A stretch of 64,000 nt of DNA from the NCBI GenBank assembly GCA_018223415.1, contig JAGTTQ010000001.1, positions 3,769,365 to 3,833,364 on the forward strand, in the 5' to 3' direction. The position numbers and the translations under genes are program-made. Position 1 is the stretch's first letter. Each line of letters begins with the position of its first letter. Origin of the DNA: Eubacteriaceae bacterium Marseille-Q4139. Lineage in GTDB: Bacteria; Bacillota; Clostridia; Lachnospirales; Lachnospiraceae. Positions 9,090-16,902 of this stretch are shown here, in pieces. The notes below the pieces were generated by a model. The model made no database searches and was not told the DNA's origin. It saw only the letters and a list, made by a program, of their open reading frames with translations.

Positions 9090-9847
9090 GGCGTCTTCCC
9101 CTTTCTGTATCCCGTCGTAAAATCCGCGGCATAAAGCCTGGATTTTTCATAGTCCTCTGTCCCAAGCGCATCGCCGATAAAAATCATGGCTGTCTTTTTG
9201 ATGCCCGCCTCTTCGGCCGCCTTTTTTAATGTGGAAACCGTACAGGACACGGCCGTTTCCTCCGGCCATGTGGCCTTATAGACGATGGCCGCAGGCGTAT
9301 CGGCGCCGTATCCGGCCGCCTGCAATTCCTCTTCCATCTCGCCCAAAAGCCCGGCACTTAAAAACACGGCCATGGTCGCGCCGTGGGACGCCAATGCCCG
9401 GAAGCTCTCCCGCTCCGGCACGGCCGTCCGCCCAGGCATCCGCGTGAGGATCACGGTCTGGGTCACGCCGGGAAGCGTCAGCTCCTTTCTAAGGCTTGCC
9501 GCCGCCCCCAAAAACGAACTGACGCCTGGGCAGACGTCGTATTCGATGCCCATTTCGGAGAGCGCGTCCATCTGCTCCTTAATGGCGCCGTACAGGCAGG
9601 GATCGCCCGTATGGAGCCGCACCGTCGTCTTCTTCTCTTCTTCCGCCTTTTTGATGACAGCAAGCACTTCTTCCAGCGTCATCTTTGCGCTGTCATGGAT
9701 TTCACAGCCGTCACGTGCCTCCAAAAGAAGCTCCGGGTTCACTAACGATCCGGCATAGATAATCACGTCGGCTTCCCGGATAAGCCTCTGCCCGCGCACC
9801 GTAATGAGATCTGCCGCGCCGCAGCCGGCGCCCACAAAATGTACCAT
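9086..9847 (-). CDS. cbiF: Cobalt-precorrin-4 C11-methyltransferase CbiF
   Basis: CbiF (CobM) adds the methyl group at C11 of cobalt-precorrin-4. The 253 residues match the family. The chain starts MVHFVGAGCGAADLITVRG; YAGSLVNPELL (about residues 31-41), RLHTGDPCLYGAI (about 77-89) and CPGVSSFLGAAASL are characteristic of CbiF/CobM, as is TRMPGRTAVPE. It follows the methionine sulfoxide reductase gene by 9 bases and overlaps cbiH by 4. It acts before CbiG and CbiD in the anaerobic route; CbiG is not seen here. Confidence 0.94.
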   Translation of the reverse strand: MVHFVGAGCGAADLITVRGQRLIREADVIIYAGSLVNPELLLEARDGCEIHDSAKMTLEEVLAVIKKAEEEKKTTVRLHTGDPCLYGAIKEQMDALSEMGIEYDVCPGVSSFLGAAASLRKELTLPGVTQTVILTRMPGRTAVPERESFRALASHGATMAVFLSAGLLGEMEEELQAAGYGADTPAAIVYKATWPEETAVSCTVSTLKKAAEEAGIKKTAMIFIGDALGTEDYEKSRLYAADFTTGYRKGKTP

Positions 9848-9856
9848 ACTTGAACC

Positions 9857-10327
9857 TCACAGATAGTTTTCCAGGACATGCACAAACTGCAAAAGCCCCT
9901 CTTCATCTTCTTTGGAGAACCGGGAAAGCTTCGGGCTGTCGATATCGAGGACGCCGTAAAGCGCCTGATCTTTATAAATCGGGATCACAATCTCCGAATT
10001 GGAGGCGCAGTCGCAGGCGATATGTCCCGGAAATTCATGGACATTTTCCACACGAACCGTCTCTCCACGCGCCGCTGCCGTCCCGCAGACGCCCTTTCCC
10101 ATGGCAATCCGCGTGCAGGCCGGCTTCCCCTGAAAGGGCCCCAAAAGCAGGGCGCCGTCCCGGAAAAGATAAAACCCGGCCCAGTTAAGCTCCGGGAGCG
10201 CATCGTATAAAAGCGCCGACGCATTGGCAAGGTTCGTAATGTCGTACTCCACCCCATCACAGAGCGCCTCAAGCTGGCTCGCCAGAAGCGCATAGTCCGG
10301 CGTCTCTCTAAGTTTCATTTCTTCCAT
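9857..10327 (-). CDS. msrC: Free methionine-(R)-sulfoxide reductase (GAF domain)
   Basis: A 156-residue single GAF-domain protein of the fRMsr (YebR/MsrC) family, which reduces free L-methionine-(R)-sulfoxide using thioredoxin. Key residues are all present: Cys71 (ACTRI), Cys81 (GVCGTAA) and Cys105 (ACDCASNSE). Their 10- and 24-residue spacing is the same as in the E. coli enzyme (Cys84, 94, 118). NWAGFYL and VLDIDSP are further family marks. I place the start at 10327, where AAGGAG lies a few bases upstream; a longer frame without a good ribosome binding site exists. The gene overlaps cbiD by 20 bases, so it is inserted into the cobalamin operon rather than standing beside it. Confidence 0.9.
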   Translation of the reverse strand: MEEMKLRETPDYALLASQLEALCDGVEYDITNLANASALLYDALPELNWAGFYLFRDGALLLGPFQGKPACTRIAMGKGVCGTAAARGETVRVENVHEFPGHIACDCASNSEIVIPIYKDQALYGVLDIDSPKLSRFSKEDEEGLLQFVHVLENYL

Positions 10328-11543
10328 GTACGTTCTCCTTCCTTCTCTCTTCGGCCTCCATAAGGAGCCGCCTGGCAAGCGCATCCGTCCCGGCACTGCT
10401 TCCAAGGAACCCGCCCTCCTGGGAAAATAAAAGGACGCCGGTCTGAAAGCCCTCCGGGGCCCGATGCCCCAGATAATGAGAAATTCTTTTTAAAAGAATC
10501 TCCGTCACTTCTTCGGAAAGCCCTTCTTCCCGTATAAATGAAAAGGCCTCCTCCGTCGTATTGGCATGAAAAATCTTTTTCAAAAAGGAAAGCTCTGCCC
10601 CCGCCTCAAGACAGCAGGAAACGAGCGTGTCCATGCGGCCGTCGCCTTCCCTCGAATGGGTGTTCATAATCCCGCAGCCAAGCTTCACAAGCTTTCCCAG
10701 ATGTCCGCAGAGAACCATGCCCGTAAAGCCCAGCTCCGCCGCCATATCCACGGTTTTTCCGATAAAGTTGCTGCAAACGACGATCTCGTCCTCGGGAATT
10801 TCCCCGATCCGTTCCCTTAAGCAGACGGCCCCGAGCCGCCCGGGAACAGCCGCAAAACAACGCCTTCCCGCGGCTCTTAAAACCTTAAGCTGAGCAAAAA
10901 TCGTATCTGTCAATGCCTCGTCGCTCATGGGCTCTACGATACCGCTGGTGCCGAGAATCGAGATGCCGCCCACAATCCCCAAAACAGGGTTAAAAGTCTT
11001 TTTGGCGATCTCCTCTCCGCCCGGCGCTGACACCGTAAGGAGAACCGTTCTCGTCTCCCCGGCTTCCTCCAAAAGCGCGGCTGCCTCCGCCCGCAGCATG
11101 GCACGCGGCACCGAGTTGATGGCCGCCTCTCCCGGCGGCTGGTCGAGCCCCGGCTTTGTCACGCGGCCGATTCCGGCGCCGCCGCGGATGAGAATCTGGC
11201 CAGCTTCCGCTTCCCCGCAGGCAGAGTCTGCCTGACAGTAAAATTCCGCCTGGCAGTAAATGAGAAGCCCGTCCGTCACATCCGGGTCGTCACCGGCATC
11301 TTTTCTTACGGCGCAGCGAAAAACCTTTCCGCCGTCTTCCCGGACACCTAACAATACGTTCTCCACAACCGCCGTCACCGTCTTTCCCGCCGGCGTCACG
11401 ACGGAAACATGATCCGGAAAGCATCCCGTAAGGAGCGCCGTCACCGCCGCTTTTCCGGCCATCGCCGCGCACGTCCCCGTCGTAAAGCCGGGCCGTAAAA
11501 ATTTCCGATCTCTATACCGAACGTCTTCCATGTTCCCTCTCAC
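10308..11543 (-). CDS. cbiD: Cobalt-precorrin-5B C1-methyltransferase CbiD
   Basis: CbiD methylates C1 of cobalt-precorrin-5B with SAM in the anaerobic pathway. The 411 residues are somewhat longer than the usual 360-380. The family start RPGFTTGTCAAMAGKAAVTA (about residues 17-36) is intact, followed by GGAGIGRVTKPGL and GTSGIVEPMSDEAL segments. A GTG at 11543 has GGAGG nine bases upstream; an ATG at 11531 is an alternative with a poorly spaced GAGAGGG. The start overlaps the end of cobA-hemD by about 30 bases. CbiD is absent from the aerobic pathway, so this gene marks the anaerobic route. Confidence 0.94.
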   Translation of the reverse strand: MRGNMEDVRYRDRKFLRPGFTTGTCAAMAGKAAVTALLTGCFPDHVSVVTPAGKTVTAVVENVLLGVREDGGKVFRCAVRKDAGDDPDVTDGLLIYCQAEFYCQADSACGEAEAGQILIRGGAGIGRVTKPGLDQPPGEAAINSVPRAMLRAEAAALLEEAGETRTVLLTVSAPGGEEIAKKTFNPVLGIVGGISILGTSGIVEPMSDEALTDTIFAQLKVLRAAGRRCFAAVPGRLGAVCLRERIGEIPEDEIVVCSNFIGKTVDMAAELGFTGMVLCGHLGKLVKLGCGIMNTHSREGDGRMDTLVSCCLEAGAELSFLKKIFHANTTEEAFSFIREEGLSEEVTEILLKRISHYLGHRAPEGFQTGVLLFSQEGGFLGSSAGTDALARRLLMEAEERRKENVHGRNET

Positions 11544-13023
11544 GAAGCAGCGCCTCCACGATTCCCTCGGCCGTATAAGTTTCTGCCGTCACGGCATGGC
11601 CGACGCCGTATTCCTTAAGCACCTGTTCCGTCACCTTCCCGATGCACACAGGCCGCACCGTCTCAAACAGCTTCCGCTTTTCCTCCGGGTTTTCCGCAAA
11701 GAACCCCCGGACGCCGGAACCGCTCTCGAACGTAAGGTAGTGAAGGCCCGAAAGCGTTTTAAGATCAGGCGACTCTGTCCGGATATCGTAAATCGGAAGG
11801 TCGAGATACGAAATTCCGCACCCGGAAAGAATTTCCGTAAGAACCTGAGAGCCCTGCTTCGCCCGCGGGATCAAAACTTCCTCGCCGTCCATCACCTGTT
11901 TTGCCAGCCCTTCGGCCAGCGCCCGGGTCGTGTATTCCTCCGGCATATAATCCGCGTAAAAGCCGAAGCCCTCAAGAAATTCCCCGGTGCCTTTCCCGAC
12001 CACGGCAAATTTCAGATGGCCAAGGGCGCGAAGATCCACCCGGCAGGCTTTCACAGCCTCAAAAAACAGCGCAATGGCGTTCCGGCTTGTGAATACAATC
12101 CAGTGATATTTCCCGATTTCCTTAAGCGCCGTCTCAAGGGCCTCTCCGTTTTCCTTTTCCACCCGCGAAACGGCCGCCCGCGAAACCTTTGCCCCCACAG
12201 CCGAAAGACGCAGGGACAGCTTTTCAAAGATCGCGTCGGTTCCCGTAATCCCGATGGAAACTCCGGCCAGAGGCATTTCCCCGCCGTAACGCATGGAAAA
12301 AGCAGCCGTCTCGCCGACAACGATGACCCCCGGCGATTTTAAACCGGCCGCACGCACGGCAGAAGGCAAATCCTTTAACGGCGCACGGACGCATCGCTCT
12401 CCCGGTAACGTCCCGTCCGTGACAACGGCCGCAGGCGTGTCCGCATCTTTCCCGTTTTCCATTAACGCCGCAGCAATCTTTTCCAGATTGGAAAGCCCCA
12501 TGAGAAATAACAGTGTGCCGGAGAGCTTTGCATACTCCTTGAATCCCTCGGGAAGAAATTCCCCGCCGGCGGCCGTGTGACCGGTAATCACATGAAAACT
12601 CCGGCTCACCGCCCGGTGGGTCACGGGAATCCCGGCATGGGCCGGCGCTGCCACAGCCGACGTGACGCCGCTCACCACCTCGTAGGCGATTCCATGCTCG
12701 GAAAGCGCCAGGATCTCCTCGCCGCCGCGGCCGAACACAAAGGGGTCTCCGCCCTTTAACCGCACCACCATTTTTCCTTCCAGCGCCTTTTCCACCAGAA
12801 TTTCATTGATTTCCTCCTGGGTTTTGCCGTGGCGTCCCGGCTCCTTTCCTACGTTAATTTTTTCACATTCCTTCGGTACTTCCTTTAGAAATTCCGCCGA
12901 AGCCAGCCTGTCATAGACAAGCACCTCGGCCTGACGGAGCAGCTCTCTTCCGCGCACCGTAATGAGCCCCGGGTCTCCCGGGCCTGCCCCCACGAGCCAG
13001 ACGAATCCCTTCTGTTTTTCCAT
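11512..13023 (-). CDS. cobA-hemD: Fusion of uroporphyrinogen-III C-methyltransferase and uroporphyrinogen-III synthase
   Basis: A two-domain protein of 503 residues. Residues 1 to about 250 are CobA (SUMT), which methylates uroporphyrinogen III at C2 and C7 to give precorrin-2: VWLVGAGPGDPGLITVRG at the start, VRLKGGDPFVFGRGGEE (about 84-100), VVSGVTSAVAAPAHAGIPVT (about 117-136). Residues about 253-503 are HemD, which cyclises hydroxymethylbilane: GVSIGITGTDAIFEKL, IVFTSRNAIALFFEA, YDIRTESPDL, TFESGSGVRGFF. GGAGGAGCC precedes the ATG. The fusion couples the two steps at the branch from haem to corrin and is well known in Clostridia. hemC lies 8 bases upstream. Confidence 0.95.
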   Translation of the reverse strand: MEKQKGFVWLVGAGPGDPGLITVRGRELLRQAEVLVYDRLASAEFLKEVPKECEKINVGKEPGRHGKTQEEINEILVEKALEGKMVVRLKGGDPFVFGRGGEEILALSEHGIAYEVVSGVTSAVAAPAHAGIPVTHRAVSRSFHVITGHTAAGGEFLPEGFKEYAKLSGTLLFLMGLSNLEKIAAALMENGKDADTPAAVVTDGTLPGERCVRAPLKDLPSAVRAAGLKSPGVIVVGETAAFSMRYGGEMPLAGVSIGITGTDAIFEKLSLRLSAVGAKVSRAAVSRVEKENGEALETALKEIGKYHWIVFTSRNAIALFFEAVKACRVDLRALGHLKFAVVGKGTGEFLEGFGFYADYMPEEYTTRALAEGLAKQVMDGEEVLIPRAKQGSQVLTEILSGCGISYLDLPIYDIRTESPDLKTLSGLHYLTFESGSGVRGFFAENPEEKRKLFETVRPVCIGKVTEQVLKEYGVGHAVTAETYTAEGIVEALLREREHGRRSV

Positions 13024-13031
13024 GGCTCCTC

Positions 13032-13904
13032 CTATCTGTCTATGAGGCTGGCCGCCAGCGCCTCATAATCGCTCTCCTGCCCTGAAACAGCCGTGTAGAC
13101 GGGCCGCCCGCCTTCCTCTCTCATAAGCTTCATATGGAACTCGCCGCCCTCTCTCCAGCTATACACGCCGACGGCCGCATTGCAGCCTGCCGAAAGGAGC
13201 GAGAGCACCTTCCGCTCCGCAAGGAGGGAAACGAAGGCCTCCCTGTCATTGATCCGGTCAAAGACCTCCTGCCACCGGGAATCCTTTCTGCTCTCCAGAG
13301 CGATAATTCCCTGTCCGCCCGCCGGTACAAATTCCGTCTCCGGGAGAAATTCAAAAGAAAACCTCTCATCCTCAAGAAGCCCTAACCGCTTAAGCCCGGC
13401 CGCCGCCAGAATCACCGCGTCATATTCCCCGGAAAACAGCTTTTCCAGGCGCGTGTTCACGTTTCCCCTCAAAAGGCGGCAGACGCCGTCCTTCCTCTCT
13501 GCAATCTGGAGCTGGCGCCGTAAGCTTCCCGTTCCGATCACAAAAGGCGAATGGCATGTCTCCCTTTTCTTTACGGTCACAAACACATCCCTGGGATCCT
13601 CACGCTTTAAAACGGCCGCAATGGAAAGCCCGTCCATCAAGCAGGCCGGCATGTCCTTGGCGCTGTGGACGGCAGCGTCAATCCTGCCGTCTGCAATGGC
13701 CGATTCAAATTCATCAATAAAAACGCCTTTCCCCCCGAATTCCACGAGGGAACGATCCAGAATCTTATCTCCCGTCGTCACAAGCGGCACAAGTTCGATC
13801 TCCACACCGGGAGCCGCCTTACGGATGGCAGCCGCCGCAAGCTCTGCCTGCACCATGGCAAGACGGCTCTTTCTCGTCCCGAGACGGATTACTTCTCTCC
13901 CCAT
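13032..13904 (-). CDS. hemC: Hydroxymethylbilane synthase (porphobilinogen deaminase)
   Basis: HemC polymerises four porphobilinogen molecules into hydroxymethylbilane on a dipyrromethane cofactor. The 290 residues begin with VIRLGTRKSRLAMVQAELAA, and AVHSAKDMPA (about residues 80-89), GTGSLRRQLQ and LLRGNVNTRLEKL are the conserved substrate-binding segments. The cofactor cysteine is in LLSAGCNAAVGVYS (about residue 239), in the place where enterobacterial enzymes have GGCQVP. The ribosome binding site GGGAGGAG lies inside the end of cbiL, whose stop is immediately before this start. Its place in the cob operon means that uroporphyrinogen III supply is tied to corrin demand. Confidence 0.95.
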   Translation of the reverse strand: MGREVIRLGTRKSRLAMVQAELAAAAIRKAAPGVEIELVPLVTTGDKILDRSLVEFGGKGVFIDEFESAIADGRIDAAVHSAKDMPACLMDGLSIAAVLKREDPRDVFVTVKKRETCHSPFVIGTGSLRRQLQIAERKDGVCRLLRGNVNTRLEKLFSGEYDAVILAAAGLKRLGLLEDERFSFEFLPETEFVPAGGQGIIALESRKDSRWQEVFDRINDREAFVSLLAERKVLSLLSAGCNAAVGVYSWREGGEFHMKLMREEGGRPVYTAVSGQESDYEALAASLIDR

Positions 13905-13905
13905 C

Positions 13906-14598
13906 TCAAAACTCCTCCCTGTCCTTTACAATCATTAACGAATAATATCCGGCATCCTCCGGGAAATTTTTCGCGCCGATAGCGAGCCGTTCCCCGTCCA
14001 TGCCGCAGTTTTCCACCATGGCCGCCTTCACGCCTTCCTCCATAAGTGCCTGTTTTACCGCCTTTATCTGCCTTCCGGATTTCATGAACACCCTGGTTCC
14101 GGGAAGGGAAAGCCCGGCCTGTTCCGGATAGGAGCCCGGCAGGATATGGATGGAGTCCGCCTGTTCCCCAAGGCTTACCCCAAGCCTGGCGGCCGCCGCG
14201 CAGAAAGACGGCACTCCGCTCACAATCTCCGCCCCATAGCCCATGGCCTTTAACCGTTTATGGACATATATGTACGTGGAATAGACCGTCGGATCGCCGA
14301 GGGTCAAAAAGACCACGTTTTTCCCGGCGTCCAGACAGTCTGCAATGGCACGCGCCCCGCTCTCATGGCTCTTTAAAAGGACGGCCTCGTCCTTTGTCAT
14401 CGGAAAGACCACCGGCAGGATTTCCTTTTCCCGAAGCTCCGGCACGGCTTTCACTGCAATCTGGTAAGCCGTGCAGCTCTCCCTATCTTTCCCGGGGATC
14501 GCCGCCACGTCGGCCTCCCGTATGAGCCGGCATGCTTTTAACGTCATAAGCTCCGGATCTCCCGGCCCCACGCCGATACCGTAGATTGTTCCCGTCAT
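13906..14598 (-). CDS. cbiL: Cobalt-precorrin-2 C20-methyltransferase CbiL
   Basis: CbiL (CobI) adds the C20 methyl group, the first methylation after precorrin-2. The 230-residue chain opens MTGTIYGIGVGPGDPELMTL, and VVFLTLGDPTVYSTYIYVHK (about residues 86-105), GVPSFCAAAARLG and ILPGSYPE are typical. I set the start at 14598, with AAAGGAGACGG just upstream; a longer reading frame would overlap the upstream gene and has no comparable site. It sits first among the corrin genes proper, 16 bases after the phospholipase-like gene. Confidence 0.93.
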   Translation of the reverse strand: MTGTIYGIGVGPGDPELMTLKACRLIREADVAAIPGKDRESCTAYQIAVKAVPELREKEILPVVFPMTKDEAVLLKSHESGARAIADCLDAGKNVVFLTLGDPTVYSTYIYVHKRLKAMGYGAEIVSGVPSFCAAAARLGVSLGEQADSIHILPGSYPEQAGLSLPGTRVFMKSGRQIKAVKQALMEEGVKAAMVENCGMDGERLAIGAKNFPEDAGYYSLMIVKDREEF

Positions 14599-14614
14599 AA
14601 ACCGTCTCCTTTTT

Positions 14615-15412
14615 TCAGTTAAAATTTCTGTCAAACCTGGCCGGAAGGGGCCAGCCGAAGGTCATACTGTCCCAGAGGGATGTAAGGAGCTCGGCGCCGA
14701 GGGGCACCGCATCGAAAAACTCCCGCTCCAGATAATCTGTCACTTCTCCCATTCCGGCTATCGGCTCCTTCCGCATCAGCATGCCGTGGATCACCTCATA
14801 TTTTCCCCGCGCCTTTAAAAACAGGCAGATCATCTCTTTTACCGGCTCCGGAGAATTGATAAAGACACGGTTCACCAGCTTGATGGTGTCGATGGCCCTG
14901 GCAATCACTGCGTCGCTGGTGTTTAAAAGGTTGGCGGCCGAGCGGCAGACAATCCCCGTATTCTTAATATGGCTCGTCCTGTCCGTCCAGAGGGGACGCA
15001 TGCCCTCCCGAATCATGAGCCGTCTGTCAAGCTCCGTCTCGATCCCCGCATGGGTAAGGCCTGCCGTCCTGTCCTTTTCGTTGATATAGCCGTGGAGGCT
15101 GCTGTCCAGAGCGAAATGACAGGCAAAGCCGAGAAGGTACGCCTTTTTTGCGCTTTTCTCCACCGGGCTGTCCGTGTTCCGGAGCTTTTCCATTCCCTCT
15201 GCAAAAAATTCCCTGGCCGGCGCCTCATGGATCCGGTAGCCTTCCTTCACGATGGAATTTTCCCCGAGCGGATAATAGTAAAACAGGATATCCGGCCCGT
15301 GGACACCAAGATAAAAGCAGTTCTTATTCTTTTTTATAAACCGCCGGATCTCCGGCCTGAGCCTTTCATAAACCCTGCGCCCATACAAATCATGTGCAAA
15401 TGCTGCCGGCAT
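14615..15412 (-). CDS. Zinc-dependent phospholipase C-like protein (PF00882 type)
   Basis: A 265-residue protein resembling the zinc-dependent phospholipase C / S1-P1 nuclease-like fold. It starts MPAAFAHDLYGRRV, where the His after the short hydrophobic start would be a metal ligand. GVHGPDILFYYYPLG (about residues 38-52), IHEAPAREFF and LLGFACHFALDSSLHGYI (about residues 94-111) supply the His/Asp series expected for the metal site. There is no signal peptide, so it is probably cytoplasmic, unlike secreted clostridial alpha-toxins, and it lacks the C-terminal PLAT domain. GGAGGGATGAG precedes the ATG. It is the first gene after the serS terminator and the probable head of the cob operon. 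The substrate is unknown. Confidence 0.8.
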   Translation of the reverse strand: MPAAFAHDLYGRRVYERLRPEIRRFIKKNKNCFYLGVHGPDILFYYYPLGENSIVKEGYRIHEAPAREFFAEGMEKLRNTDSPVEKSAKKAYLLGFACHFALDSSLHGYINEKDRTAGLTHAGIETELDRRLMIREGMRPLWTDRTSHIKNTGIVCRSAANLLNTSDAVIARAIDTIKLVNRVFINSPEPVKEMICLFLKARGKYEVIHGMLMRKEPIAGMGEVTDYLEREFFDAVPLGAELLTSLWDSMTFGWPLPARFDRNFN

Positions 15413-15460
15413 GTCTCATCCCTCCAGTCTGTTCCCCTGTCAGCATATTCCTTCCTAATG

Positions 15461-15494
15461 AAAAAAGGCTGTGACAATGCCCCCTGCCACAGCC
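15461..15494 (-). terminator. Intrinsic terminator of serS
   Basis: On the minus strand a 10-bp stem (GGCUGUGGCA with UGUCACAGCC, one G-U pair) and an 8-base loop are followed directly by six U residues. It lies 16 bases after the serS stop and ends before the phospholipase-like gene, separating serS from the cob operon. Confidence 0.9.
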
Positions 15495-15510
15495 CTATGA
15501 AATTCCCTAT

Positions 15511-16791
15511 TTATTTGATAACTTCCATTCCGCCCATATACGGCCGCAAAACCTCCGGGATGCGAACCGTTCCGTCGGCCTGGAGATTGTTCTCCAAAAA
15601 TGCAATTAACATTCTCGGCGGCGCCACAACCGTGTTGTTTAAGGTGTGGGCGAAATACTTCTTTCCGTCTGCGCCGTTGACGCGGATCCTTAAACGTCTC
15701 GCCTGGGCGTCTCCTAAGTTGGAACAGCTTCCCACCTCGAAGTATTTCTTCTGTCTCGGCGACCATGCCTCCACGTCCACGGATTTTACCTTGAGGTCGG
15801 CCAGATCTCCGGAACAGCACTCTAACGTCCGAACCGGGATATCTAAGGAGCGGAACAAATCCACCGTATTCTGCCACAGCACGTCGAACCACTTCTTCGA
15901 CTCCTCCGGGCGGCAGACGACAATCATCTCCTGCTTTTCAAACTGATGGATCCGGTAAACGCCTCTTTCCTCGATTCCATGGGCGCCCTTTTCCTTTCTG
16001 AAGCACGGGGAATAGCTGGTGAGGGTCTTCGGAAGCTCTTCCTCCGGGATGATCGTATCAATAAACTTGCCGATCATGGAGTGCTCGCTGGTACCGATCA
16101 GGTAGAGATCCTCGCCCTCAATCTTATACATCATGGCGTCCATCTCCGCAAAGCTCATGACGCCGGTAACGACGTCGCTGCGGATCATGAACGGCGGCAC
16201 GCAGTAGGTAAAGCCGCGGTTAATCATGAAATCCCTTGCATAGGTGATCACGGCAGAATGGAGCCTTGCAATATCCCCCATCAGGTAATAAAAGCCGTTT
16301 CCTGCAACCTTTCTTGCGGAATCCAGATCCAGGCCGGAGAACCGCTCCATAATTTCCGCATGGTACGGGATCTCAAAATCCGGGACAACCGGCTCGCCGT
16401 ACTTCTTAACTTCCACATTCTCGCTGTCGTCCTTTCCGATGGGAACGGACGGGTCGATGATGTTGGGGATCGTCATCATGATTTTGCGGATTCTGGCTTC
16501 CAGATCGCGCTCTTTCTCCTCTAACTCAGCCAGATGATCGGAGGCGGCCGTCACCTGCTTTTTGACCTCCTCGGCCTCTTCCTTCTTTCCCTGTCCCATC
16601 AGGGCACCGATCTGCTTGGAGATCCGGTTCCTGTCGGCACGGAGATCGTCGGCCTCCTTCTTGGTTTTTCTGTTCTCCTCGTCAAGCTCTATGACTTCAT
16701 CCACCAGCGGAAGCTTGCTGTCCTGGAATTTATTCCTGATATTCTGCTTTACAATTTCCGGGTTTTCTCTGACAAACTTTAAGTCCAGCAT
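15511..16791 (-). CDS. serS: Seryl-tRNA synthetase
   Basis: SerRS charges tRNA-Ser (and tRNA-Sec where present) with serine in the cytoplasm. The 426 residues match the bacterial enzyme. The N-terminal MLDLKFVRENPEIVKQNI leads into the long antiparallel coiled-coil arm (about residues 25-105), followed by the class II core: motif 2 with CFRKEKGAHGIEERGVYRIH (about residues 265-284), FEKQEM, the GSCSNLGDAQARRLRIR segment and motif 3 near VAPPRMLIAFLENN. GAGGAG lies 7 bases before the ATG. The leader is about 75 bases from the predicted promoter, too short for a T-box. Confidence 0.97.
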   Translation of the reverse strand: MLDLKFVRENPEIVKQNIRNKFQDSKLPLVDEVIELDEENRKTKKEADDLRADRNRISKQIGALMGQGKKEEAEEVKKQVTAASDHLAELEEKERDLEARIRKIMMTIPNIIDPSVPIGKDDSENVEVKKYGEPVVPDFEIPYHAEIMERFSGLDLDSARKVAGNGFYYLMGDIARLHSAVITYARDFMINRGFTYCVPPFMIRSDVVTGVMSFAEMDAMMYKIEGEDLYLIGTSEHSMIGKFIDTIIPEEELPKTLTSYSPCFRKEKGAHGIEERGVYRIHQFEKQEMIVVCRPEESKKWFDVLWQNTVDLFRSLDIPVRTLECCSGDLADLKVKSVDVEAWSPRQKKYFEVGSCSNLGDAQARRLRIRVNGADGKKYFAHTLNNTVVAPPRMLIAFLENNLQADGTVRIPEVLRPYMGGMEVIK

Positions 16792-16864
16792 GTTTTTCTC
16801 CTCTTTCTACGCCTGCGGCCGGTCGTCACAGACGCACGTCCGAAGGATTTTTGTCACAAATAGA

Positions 16865-16893
16865 AATATAACACATTTTAGCGCCGATGAAAA
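16865..16893 (-). promoter_or_regulatory. Probable sigma-A promoter of serS
   Basis: On the minus strand TTTTCA (16893-16888) and TATATT (16870-16865) are separated by 17 bases, about 75 bases before the serS ATG. The -10 box is good and the -35 box is moderate. Confidence 0.55.
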
Positions 16894-16902
16894 GGCCTTT
16901 CC

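Noticed and set aside
15413..15510. Cobalamin riboswitch before the cob operon
   Set aside because: The spacer is only 98 bases and a third of it is the serS terminator; no B12-box or matching stems are visible.
14969..15946. A 325-codon plus-strand frame across the serS/phospholipase junction
   Set aside because: It runs antisense over two well-supported genes and a terminator, with no recognisable domain.
16792..16902. T-box leader for serS
   Set aside because: The spacer is 111 bases, too short for a T-box with its antiterminator, and no T-box sequence or specifier loop was seen.
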